Assembly: GCF_002929555.1 (NCBI RefSeq)
Contig: NZ_PJJP01000037.1
Location: 186,467-250,466, forward strand
Direction of reading: 5' to 3'
Source: Cryobacterium sp. N22
GTDB lineage: Bacteria > Actinomycetota > Actinomycetes > Actinomycetales > Microbacteriaceae
DNA length: 64,000 bases
The notes beneath the pieces are model-generated. The model made no database searches, was not told where the DNA came from, and saw only the letters and a program-made list of their open reading frames with translations. Shown here piece by piece: positions 17,452-24,409 of the stretch (positions within the stretch are counted from its first letter, which is position 1; each line of letters starts with the position of its first letter). The position numbers and the translations under genes are program-made.

Positions 17452-18657
17452 ATGAGCACACGTTCCGAGCACAGGGTTGTCGTCATCGGGGCCGGCTATG
17501 CCGGAATCCTCGCGGCAAACCGGGTGCAAGCGTCCTTGACGGCTGACGAAAGCCGACGCGTGCGCGTCGTGATGGTGAATCCCACCTCCGATTTCATCGA
17601 GCGTGTGCGCCTGCACGAGGTGGCCGCGGGGGTGCGCACGCACGCCGCGATTCCTTTGGGCGACATGCTGCATGACCGCATCGAGATCGTCCTGGGCACG
17701 GTGCTGCGGATCGACGCTCCTGCCCGTGTGCTCTCCGTCGCGACACGCAGCGGGATCACGGAGGAGCCCTATGACACTCTCGTCTACGCCGTGGGGAGCA
17801 CGGCCGCGCTTGGAGCGCCCGGTGCGGACGAGTTCGCGCACCTGCTCAGCAACGCTGACGGGGCGGAGACCGCGCGCCGTGCGCTCGCCACCGGCCCGGA
17901 CGAGCAGCGCATCGTGGTGGTCGGGGGCGGGGCGACGGGTGTGGAGGCCGCCGCTGAGTTCGCGGAACAGCACCCGGGCGCGTCGGTCACCCTGGTGTCG
18001 AGAGGCGCCGTGCTCGCGCATCTCCCCGCGGCGTCCCGCAAGTCCGTCCTCCGTTCGCTGAAGAAGCTCGGCGTCAATGTGATGGAGGGCAGCGGCGCCG
18101 GCCGGGTCCTGGCCGATGCCGTTGAGCTCCTGGACGGCGCGCTTCTTCCCAGCGACGTCACCGTCTGGACCGCCTCTTTCGCCGTCCCCGATCTCGCCCG
18201 TCGCAGCGGGCTCGACGTCGACCCGATCGGCCGGTTGCTGGTCGACGAGGAACTCCGTGCGCTTGGCTACCCTGAAATCTTCGGTGCCGGCGACGCCGTG
18301 CATCCGCCCTCCTCCGTCGGATCGCACCTGCGGATGGGCTGTGCAATCGCCATGCCCCTCGGCGGCCACGCGGCGGATAACGTTCTGGCCGTCTTGCGCG
18401 GAGGAGGCCTGACGAAGCTCGACGTCGGTTTCAGCGCCCAGTGCATCAGCATCGGCCGCAAGAGCGGGATCATCCAGCTCCTCACAAAGGCGGACCGGCC
18501 GCTGGCGATCCGCATCACCGGTCGGCCCGGGGCGATGGTGAAGGAATTCGTCTGCACATTCCTCGCGACCGGTTCGCCCCGACGAGAGCGGATCCGGCCC
18601 GGATCGTTGATACTGGCCTCCGGCCCGAAGAGGATGCCTGTCGACCTCAGGAATTAG
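17452..18657 (+). CDS. NDH-2-like FAD-dependent NAD(P)H dehydrogenase/oxidoreductase
   Basis: A 401-residue pyridine nucleotide-disulfide oxidoreductase of the NDH-2-like type. The FAD-binding Rossmann motif VVVIGAGYAGILAANRVQ is at residues 8-25, the second (NAD) motif is VVVGGGATGVEAAAEFAEQH near residue 157, and the second FAD motif is EIFGAGDAVH near residue 280. Such enzymes move electrons from NAD(P)H to quinones or other acceptors at the membrane. Upstream lies a TGTCACG-N16-GGTCAT promoter, so it is a probable ECF41 target. It converges with the SDR at 18680. Confidence 0.9.
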   Translation: MSTRSEHRVVVIGAGYAGILAANRVQASLTADESRRVRVVMVNPTSDFIERVRLHEVAAGVRTHAAIPLGDMLHDRIEIVLGTVLRIDAPARVLSVATRSGITEEPYDTLVYAVGSTAALGAPGADEFAHLLSNADGAETARRALATGPDEQRIVVVGGGATGVEAAAEFAEQHPGASVTLVSRGAVLAHLPAASRKSVLRSLKKLGVNVMEGSGAGRVLADAVELLDGALLPSDVTVWTASFAVPDLARRSGLDVDPIGRLLVDEELRALGYPEIFGAGDAVHPPSSVGSHLRMGCAIAMPLGGHAADNVLAVLRGGGLTKLDVGFSAQCISIGRKSGIIQLLTKADRPLAIRITGRPGAMVKEFVCTFLATGSPRRERIRPGSLILASGPKRMPVDLRN

Positions 18658-18679
18658 TCCCGTGCGTTCAGACCTTCCA

Positions 18680-19441
18680 TCAGTCGGCTTCGGTCTGCTG
18701 CTGCAGCCAATCCTCGAAGCGGGTGGGAAAGCGGAACGCATCCGCGCCGGGCAGGAGTTCGTCGGCCGTCAAGGTCGTCCCGAAATAGCGTGCGAGCGGA
18801 TCGGCCACCACCTGGCGCGGGTCGTTGCGCGAGTGGAGCTCAAGCTGCACCAGGTCGGTCATCGCGAAGACCTCTGGACCCGCGAACTCCGTGGTCGACA
18901 TCGTCGGCTCACCCAACGTGGTCTGCACGACGGCGGCGGCCACGTCGTTGCCGGCGATCGGCTGCACGGAAGCCCGAGCAAGGTGGATGAGGTTGTCCCG
19001 GGCGGCGGCATCGCCGATGCTGCGCACGAATTCGAAGAACTGGGTGGCGTGCACCAGGGAATAGGGCAGGGCGGACCGGCGGATCAGGGTCTCTTGAGCG
19101 TCCTTGGCGAAGAAATATCCCCGCTCGGTCTGGGCGAGGCGATCGGTGCCGACCACGGACAGGGCGACGTGGTGGCGCACCCCGGCCGCCTTCCCGAAGG
19201 TGAGCAGATTGAGGGTGGACGCGTAGAAGAAGTCGAGGGCGCCGGCTTGGTCGGTGTACGACGAATTCGAGAGATCGACGACGGTTTCGGCGCCGTCGAG
19301 CGCCTCGTCCAAACCCTCAGCGGTGTACGAGTTGACCCCGGTGCCCCGCGCAGCGACCACCACATCGTGCCCGGCACGGCGGAGCCGGTCTACAACCTTG
19401 GTGCCGATCAGGCCGGTGCCTCCGACGACGACGATTCTCAT
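18680..19441 (-). CDS. NAD(P)-binding SDR/NmrA-like oxidoreductase (paralogue A)
   Basis: A 253-residue atypical short-chain dehydrogenase with the dinucleotide-binding MRIVVVGGTGLIGTKVVDRL at the N-terminus. It shares HHVALSVVGTDRL near residue 90, LVHATQFFEFVRSIGDAA near residue 130 and a C-terminal FPTRFEDWLQQQ with the protein at 22702-23466, so the two are clear paralogues. The catalytic YxxxK is not canonical, as in NmrA-like members. The substrate is unknown; ECF41 loci commonly contain such epimerase-like genes. Its upstream region has an ECF41-type promoter divergent from that of the second sigma gene. Confidence 0.88.
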   Translation of the reverse strand: MRIVVVGGTGLIGTKVVDRLRRAGHDVVVAARGTGVNSYTAEGLDEALDGAETVVDLSNSSYTDQAGALDFFYASTLNLLTFGKAAGVRHHVALSVVGTDRLAQTERGYFFAKDAQETLIRRSALPYSLVHATQFFEFVRSIGDAAARDNLIHLARASVQPIAGNDVAAAVVQTTLGEPTMSTTEFAGPEVFAMTDLVQLELHSRNDPRQVVADPLARYFGTTLTADELLPGADAFRFPTRFEDWLQQQTEAD

Positions 19442-19487
19442 GGTGTTCCTCTCCTGGCGCGCGGCTCGGTGAGCAGCGTCTGATCAG

Positions 19488-19518
19488 CTAGGACCGATTT
19501 CGACGCGATTTTGTGACA
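19488..19518 (-). promoter_or_regulatory. ECF41-type promoter for SDR A (leftward)
   Basis: On the minus strand: TGTCACA (19518-19512), 16 bases, GGTCCTAG (19495-19488). The -35 box is part of the 17-bp palindrome TGTGACACCGTGTCACA (19512-19528) shared with the rightward promoter. The SDR start codon is 47 bases downstream. Confidence 0.75.
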
Positions 19519-19521
19519 CCG

Positions 19522-19550
19522 TGTCACAGATCGGGGTTCTGTGCGGTCAT
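19522..19550 (+). promoter_or_regulatory. ECF41-type promoter for the tandem sigma genes (rightward)
   Basis: TGTCACA at 19522-19528, a 16-base spacer, and GGTCATAG from 19545. It is the closest match to the ECF41 consensus in the window and precedes an ECF41 gene, indicating positive autoregulation. Its -35 box is the mirror image of the leftward one. Confidence 0.78.
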
Positions 19551-19600
19551 AGTTCTCAATGGATCGTCTTTTGACTATGAACCCCGCAGGAGGATTTTTT

Positions 19601-19621
19601 ATGGTGGAGATCGATGAGTGA
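19601..19621 (+). CDS. Six-codon leader ORF overlapping the sigma start (candidate)
   Basis: AGGAGG at 19588-19593, the best ribosome-binding site here, is 7 bases before ATG 19601, which reads MVEIDE and stops with TGA at 19619-19621. The sigma gene starts inside it at ATG 19614 in another frame, using GGTGGAG within the leader as its own site. This layout suits translational coupling. Whether the peptide is made is not known. Confidence 0.45.
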   Translation: MVEIDE

Positions 19622-20492
19622 CGGCCTGGATGACGCGGTGGCCGTGTTCTCCGCCGTCAGACGGCGCCTCTTCGGCATTGCCTACCGGATGCTCGGCACC
19701 GCGTCGGAAGCCGAGGACATCGTGCAGGATGTCTGGGTGCGGTGGCAGACCTGTGACCGCAGCGCGGTGCGTGACCCGGCCGCGTTTCTCGCCACGGCGG
19801 CCACCCGCCTGTCGATCAATGTCCTCCAGTCCGCCCACTCCCGCCGCGAGACCTACATCGGTCCCTGGCTGCCCGAGCCGGTCAATACCAGCGACGACCC
19901 GGCGCTCGGTGCCGAGCGCGGTGAAGCCCTCGGGTTCGCGATGCTCCTGCTGCTTGAAAAACTGACCCCCACCGAACGCGCCGCCTACGTCCTGCGCGAG
20001 GCCTTCGACTATCCCTACGAGCAGATCGCCCAAATCGTGCAGCTCAAGGAACCCGCCACCCGTCAGCTCGTCAGCCGGGCTCGCAAGAAGCTGGCCACCG
20101 AGCGCCGGGCGCCCGTGGTGTCCGCCGAACAACGCCGTCTGCTCGCCGCGTTCCTGCAGGCCGCCCAGAGCGGCGATGTCACCGCGCTTGAAGATCTTTT
20201 CGCCTCCGATGTCGTCAGTTACTCCGACGGAAACGGCGTCAAACTGGCCGCCCGCATCCCCGTGAACGGCCGCAGCAGGGTGGCGACGTTCGTCGCCGCG
20301 TTCTCCGGCCACTTCTGGGCCGGCAAGACCATCGACTGGGTCGAGCTGAACGGTCAGCACGCCGTGACTTTGACCGAGGCCCGAACGGTGACCACCGCGC
20401 TCACGCTGACCGTCGGCGACGACGGCATCCAGCAGCTGATGTGGATGATGAATCCCGACAAGCTCGGTCGCGTGTCCGCTGGGGTGGATTGA
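19614..20492 (+). CDS. ECF41-type sigma factor with SnoaL-like C-terminal domain (copy 2)
   Basis: A 292-residue sigma factor. Region 2 is FGIAYRMLGTASEAEDIVQD, the linker is YIGPWLPEPVN, and region 4 covers LTPTERAAYVLREAFDYPYE plus the helix-turn-helix. The SnoaL-like extension carries YSDGNGVKLAARIPVNGRSR (DGGGK degenerated to DGNGV) and MWMMNPDKLG with an intact NPDKL motif. An ECF41-type promoter lies 64 bases upstream and a six-codon leader overlaps the start. The third sigma gene overlaps its 3' end by four bases, so the two proteins are made from one transcript. Confidence 0.93.
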   Translation: MSDGLDDAVAVFSAVRRRLFGIAYRMLGTASEAEDIVQDVWVRWQTCDRSAVRDPAAFLATAATRLSINVLQSAHSRRETYIGPWLPEPVNTSDDPALGAERGEALGFAMLLLLEKLTPTERAAYVLREAFDYPYEQIAQIVQLKEPATRQLVSRARKKLATERRAPVVSAEQRRLLAAFLQAAQSGDVTALEDLFASDVVSYSDGNGVKLAARIPVNGRSRVATFVAAFSGHFWAGKTIDWVELNGQHAVTLTEARTVTTALTLTVGDDGIQQLMWMMNPDKLGRVSAGVD

Positions 20493-21388
20493 CATCCGGC
20501 GAGCCGGCCTCCGACGCGCTGTCGGCCGAGCGCCCACGACTCCTGGACATCGCCCTGCGCATCCTGGGATCCATCGCGGAGGCCGACCGGGCAGTGGAGC
20601 GCACGTTCACCCTGTGGCGCGAGGCGCCGGCGGCCGAGCGGGACGCGGGCGTCTCGCTGCGGGATCAGTTGACGGAAATCCTCGCGCGCACCTGTGTCGA
20701 CGCCCTACGGCAGGCCAGGCTCGACCGCGGCCAGTACGTCGGCGACTGGCTGCCGGAACCCCTTCCCCACCTGGGTGCGCCCCGCACGCCAGGCGGCACG
20801 GATCCGGTCGACCGGATCTCCCTGGACGAGTCCCTGAACATGCTGTTGCTCGTGGTGCTGGAATCGCTCACGCCTGAGGCACGCGTGGCCTTCATCCTGC
20901 ACGACGTGTTCGGTGTGCCCTTCGGCGGGATCGCCGACGTCGTGGGGCGCTCTCCCGAGGCCACCCGGGAGCTGGCTCGCTCCGCCCGCCGGGAGATTCA
21001 CCATCGCCGGGAACACGACGCGCCCGGGGAGCGTCATCGAGCGCTCGTGCTCGATTTCCTCGCCGGCTGCGCGGCTCAGGACGAAGCCCAGGTGCGGTCG
21101 AGACTGCACCCCGACATCGCCGTGATCATCGACGGCGGGGGCAAGGTGAGCGCGGCGCCCTCCCCGACGCGGGGGGTGGAACAGGCCGCCCGGCTGCTCA
21201 TTCGCGTGATTTCGGGGGTCCCGGCCCTGGCGGTCACCGAGCAATCGGTCAACGGCCAGGCCGGGCTGGTCTTCCGCCGGGACCAGAGAGTGGTGGGCGT
21301 GATGAGTGTGAGCGTGCGGACCGGGACGATTCGGGACGTCTGGATCGTCCTCAACCCCGACAAGCTCCGGCACTGGAACGCTGACTGA
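20489..21388 (+). CDS. Divergent ECF41-like sigma factor (copy 3)
   Basis: About 299 residues from the TTG at 20489, whose TTGA overlaps the stop of the preceding sigma gene; an ATG at 20441 in the same frame would overlap by 52 bases. It keeps the ECF41 landmarks YVGDWLPEPLPH, VIIDGGGKVSAAPSPTRG and WIVLNPDKLRHW. Sigma region 2 is altered: LDIALRILGSIAEADRAVER instead of the usual FGIAYRMLG...EAEDIVQD, with loss of the conserved aromatic and acidic residues used for core and -10 recognition. Region 4 (LTPEARVAFILHDVFGVPFG) is better kept. It may be a sigma factor with altered specificity or a regulator of copy 2; I cannot decide. Confidence 0.85.
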   Translation: MTSGEPASDALSAERPRLLDIALRILGSIAEADRAVERTFTLWREAPAAERDAGVSLRDQLTEILARTCVDALRQARLDRGQYVGDWLPEPLPHLGAPRTPGGTDPVDRISLDESLNMLLLVVLESLTPEARVAFILHDVFGVPFGGIADVVGRSPEATRELARSARREIHHRREHDAPGERHRALVLDFLAGCAAQDEAQVRSRLHPDIAVIIDGGGKVSAAPSPTRGVEQAARLLIRVISGVPALAVTEQSVNGQAGLVFRRDQRVVGVMSVSVRTGTIRDVWIVLNPDKLRHWNAD

Positions 21389-21437
21389 CCCGAAAACCGG
21401 CTCGGCCCCGTCGTGCGCAGGTCAGGCGGCGGGCGGT

Positions 21438-22676
21438 CTACCCGTGGAAGGCGACGAGCTCCTCCGCGACCACGACGGCGCCGGACCGGATGAAGGCCTC
21501 GATGTCGGGCATCCGGTCCCAGCTGTTCACCGCCATTCCGGCCCGTACCCGGCCGCCGGAGGTCCAGAACGCCACGAATTCGCGCGTCTCCAGCGATCCG
21601 CTGACCACGAGGTCGTCGTAGTCGCCTGGCCCGGCGACGAACCCGGTGTACTCCATGCCGATGTCGTACTGGTCGCTGTAGAAATAGGGCAGGTGGTCGT
21701 AGGCAGCCGTCGCGCCGAGCATGCCGGCGCCGGCGTGCGGGCCGGTTCTCAGGGCGGTGTCCCAGTGTTCGACCCGGAGCGGACGGTCGTAGACGGGGGA
21801 GGGGATGCTCGCCACGTCGCCGGCCGCAAAGACGTCGGGCGCGCTGGTGGCGAGGCTGCCGTTCACGGCGATGCCACCGCCGAGTTCCCGGGCGCGCAGG
21901 GCGATTCCCGCTGATGCAGCGAGCCCGGTATTCGGTGCGGCACCCACCGCGATCAGGACCACATCGGCCGGCAGCACGCGGCCATCCTGCACGGTGACCC
22001 CGGTGACCCTGCCCGCCAGGCCGTCGATCGACGCGACCTCCACCTGTTCCAGGAGGGTGACGCCGTGCTCGCGGTGGGCCTCGGCGTAGAACGCGCCCAT
22101 CGTGTCGCCGAGAACCTTCCCGAGCGGCTGCCGGCCGTGGCCGAGCACCGTGACATCAAGCCCGAAGCTCTGCGCCGAGGCGGCGACCTCAAGGCCGATC
22201 CAGCCGTCGCCGACCACCACGAGCTGCCCTCCGCCCGCGGTCCGGGCCGCGTCGAGAGTGGCCTGCAGCAGGTCGGAACTCTCCACTGTGCGCAGGGCGA
22301 GGACCCCGAGTAAGTCCTCACCCGGGATGCCGGCGGAGCGCGGCGAGGATCCGGTCGCCAGGAGCAGCCGGGAGTAGAGCTGCTGCCGGCCGTCGGCGAG
22401 CGTGAGGCGGTGATCCGCCACGTTCAGTCCAACCGCGGTCGTCGCCGTGCGCACCTCGACGCCGTGTTCGGCGTACCAGGACGGGGCGAGGGTGAACAGG
22501 CTCGTGCGGTCGACCTCCCGACGCAGGTAGTCCTTGGACAGTGGCGGGCGCTCGTAAGGGTGGTGCGGTTCGGAGCCGAACACCACGAGGTCACCGTCGT
22601 GGCCCGCCTCCCGGATGGCCCGGACCGCGCCGGCTGTGGCGAGCCCGCCGCCGACGATGACGAGTGGTTCGGTCAT
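21438..22676 (-). CDS. Ferredoxin reductase-type FAD-dependent oxidoreductase
   Basis: A 412-residue flavoprotein of the ferredoxin/rubredoxin reductase group. It has the N-terminal FAD motif VIVGGGLATAGAVRAIREAG, the family segment PYERPPLSKDYLR near residue 43, the NAD motif VVVGDGWIGLEVAASAQSFG near residue 157, and DVFAAGDVAS near residue 280. The C-terminal reductase domain contains HLPYFYSDQYDIGMEYTGF-like sequence. It would pass electrons from NAD(P)H to a ferredoxin or monooxygenase partner, none of which is adjacent. It lies 25 bases downstream of SDR B on the same strand and should share its ECF41-type promoter. Confidence 0.9.
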   Translation of the reverse strand: MTEPLVIVGGGLATAGAVRAIREAGHDGDLVVFGSEPHHPYERPPLSKDYLRREVDRTSLFTLAPSWYAEHGVEVRTATTAVGLNVADHRLTLADGRQQLYSRLLLATGSSPRSAGIPGEDLLGVLALRTVESSDLLQATLDAARTAGGGQLVVVGDGWIGLEVAASAQSFGLDVTVLGHGRQPLGKVLGDTMGAFYAEAHREHGVTLLEQVEVASIDGLAGRVTGVTVQDGRVLPADVVLIAVGAAPNTGLAASAGIALRARELGGGIAVNGSLATSAPDVFAAGDVASIPSPVYDRPLRVEHWDTALRTGPHAGAGMLGATAAYDHLPYFYSDQYDIGMEYTGFVAGPGDYDDLVVSGSLETREFVAFWTSGGRVRAGMAVNSWDRMPDIEAFIRSGAVVVAEELVAFHG

Positions 22677-22701
22677 GGTGTCTCTTCTCTCGTTGGAGGG
22701 T

Positions 22702-23466
22702 CTACCTCGCGGGGGTGGACGCGGCGGTGGTCAGCCACTCGTCGAACCGGGTGTCGAAGATGACGGCGCCGGTGCCAGGCAACAGCATCCGCTCGCCCAG
22801 CTTCTGGCCGAAGTACGTGGATTCGGGGTCGGTCACCACCGTGCGTGGGTCGCCGGCGAAGGCCAGGCCGGTGCGGATGAGGTCGTCGAGGCCGAGCTCT
22901 TCGGGGCCCGCCACTTCGATGGTGCCGTTCAACGGTTTGCCCGCCGTTGCGCGCGCGACCGCGGTCGCCACGTCTTCCGCCGCCATCGGCTGGATCAGCG
23001 CGTGGGACAGGCGCACCTCGTCGCCGACCGTCGCGGTCGCGGCAATGCTCTTCACAAACTCGAAGAACTGAGTGGCGTGAATGATCGAGTAGGGGATACC
23101 GCTGGATTTGATCAGTTTCTCCTGGGCGACCTTGGCGCGCTGGTAGCCGCTGTCGGTCATCAGTTCGGCGCCCACCACGGAAAGGGCGACGTAGTGGCCG
23201 ACGCCGGCCTCTTTGGCGTAGCTGATGATGTTGGTGGTCGCGGTGGTGAAGAAGGTCATCACGTCGTCGTCGGCGAACGAGGGTGAGTTCGACACGTCGA
23301 GCACCGTGTCGGCGCCGGCGAGGACTTCGGCCAGGCCCTCACCGGTGAGGGTGTTCACTCCGGAGTTCGGCGAGGCCGGGATCGCTTCGTGGCCGTGGGC
23401 GGTGAGCTTGGCGACGACCTTGGAGCCGATGAGGCCGGTGCCTCCGATGACGACGATCTTGGACAT
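22702..23466 (-). CDS. NAD(P)-binding SDR/NmrA-like oxidoreductase (paralogue B)
   Basis: A 254-residue paralogue of the SDR at 18680. Shared elements are KIVVIGGTGLIGSKVVAKL at the start, GHYVALSVVGAELM, the IIHATQFFEFVKSIAA stretch and the C-terminal FDTRFDEWL. The two proteins look roughly half identical by eye. It heads a two-gene unit with the ferredoxin reductase-like gene. Its minus-strand upstream region has GGTCACA-N16-GGTCATAG, matching the other ECF41-type promoters. Confidence 0.88.
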   Translation of the reverse strand: MSKIVVIGGTGLIGSKVVAKLTAHGHEAIPASPNSGVNTLTGEGLAEVLAGADTVLDVSNSPSFADDDVMTFFTTATTNIISYAKEAGVGHYVALSVVGAELMTDSGYQRAKVAQEKLIKSSGIPYSIIHATQFFEFVKSIAATATVGDEVRLSHALIQPMAAEDVATAVARATAGKPLNGTIEVAGPEELGLDDLIRTGLAFAGDPRTVVTDPESTYFGQKLGERMLLPGTGAVIFDTRFDEWLTTAASTPAR

Positions 23467-23517
23467 GAGCGAAACCTTCCGTCGGTGCGGCGCGGGTGTT
23501 CCGCGGCCGTCACAGAG

Positions 23518-23548
23518 CTATGACCGGATAGGCCGCCCAGGTGTGACC
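23518..23548 (-). promoter_or_regulatory. ECF41-type promoter for the SDR B - FAD reductase unit
   Basis: On the minus strand: GGTCACA (23548-23542), a 16-base spacer, and GGTCATAG (23525-23518), 52 bases before the start of SDR B. The -10 is identical to that of the sigma gene promoter at 19545. The first base of the -35 differs from the consensus. Confidence 0.72.
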
Positions 23549-23736
23549 GTTTGGGCGATGTGGTCTTATCGTTCCGGGGCGCTCGGCGGCGGACGGGACC
23601 AGTCGCGGTCTGCTTGGCGCAACCTTGGACAAAGCCGCCTGAAACCCTGTGCTTCCGCTCTTACCTCACGACTCGACCGGGCCTCCCGTTAACGGTGACG
23701 GTACACGCGGTGATGTGGTTTCAACACCGGAGCGTC

Positions 23737-24114
23737 TCAGCTCTGCGTGCTGCCGCGGAACGCGCGGATGATCTGCGCGAGTGCCAGCCCCACCGCAGTG
23801 ACCACGGGAACGGCGACCACCATCAGGGCGATGCGGTTGGGCCGGAATTCCAGGCCGTCCGGCCCGCCGACATAGGCGCCGATCGGCACCGCGTAGCCAC
23901 CGCCACCGCCGCCCCGGCCCTCGCCGACGCCCATGCCCGCCGGACCCAGGCCACCGTCGGGCATCTCGCTGGAGCCCTCGCCGCCGCCGAAGCCGAAGCC
24001 GACGAGCGCGACGGGGATCAGGTCGTGCCCGCCCAACGTGCTCTTCTCGCCGTACGCCAACTTTGCGCCCCAGGAGGGCACCGATTCCGCCAATTTCTCG
24101 ATGAGGTTCGCCAT
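23737..24114 (-). CDS. GerW-family (YtfJ-like) sporulation-type protein
   Basis: A 125-residue protein resembling GerW/YtfJ. The N-terminal helix MANLIEKLAESVPSWGAKLA is followed by GEKSTLGGHDLIPVALVGFG, a glycine-rich linker (about residues 42-75), and a C-terminal hydrophobic segment near residues 95-115. In Bacillus the family takes part in spore germination, but actinobacteria of this type do not make endospores, so the role here is unknown. The region upstream (24115-24409) holds an AT-rich repeat island. Confidence 0.8.
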   Translation of the reverse strand: MANLIEKLAESVPSWGAKLAYGEKSTLGGHDLIPVALVGFGFGGGEGSSEMPDGGLGPAGMGVGEGRGGGGGGYAVPIGAYVGGPDGLEFRPNRIALMVVAVPVVTAVGLALAQIIRAFRGSTQS

Positions 24115-24226
24115 GGAGCGACCGTACGCGGGTTCATGGTTTCCGGATAGACGCCACCGGCCGAGAATCTCAGCCGCAGCCGACGGCCCCGGTCACGGCA
24201 GATCCAGCGCCGTGCCGCACGGAACT

Positions 24227-24295
24227 AAGGACAAAGTGCCCAAATAAGGACGATAAGCCAAATTCTGTCCTTTTTACCTCACTTTTTCCTTATTT
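24227..24295. repeat. AT-rich intergenic island with nested inverted repeats
   Basis: The 294-base gap between the GerW-like gene and the AbiEi/DUF559 gene holds no gene I can support. Within it, 24221-24296 is markedly AT-rich for this genome. It contains nested inverted repeats: AAGGACA (24227-24233) with TGTCCTT (24266-24272), AAGGAC (24246-24251) with the same right arm, and AAATAAGG (24242-24249) with CCTTATTT (24288-24295). Runs of five T follow the right arms (24271-24275, 24283-24287). It could be a terminator cluster or a regulator-binding region. Confidence 0.6.
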
Positions 24296-24409
24296 CGAGG
24301 TGCGGGCGTCGGCCGCGAGGCGGTGTGCACAGGGGCGCCGCGCGGGTAGTTGTGTACAGGGGAGGACTTTCCGGGCGGGCGGGGGGATGCGGGCTACAAC
24401 ACTGGGCGC

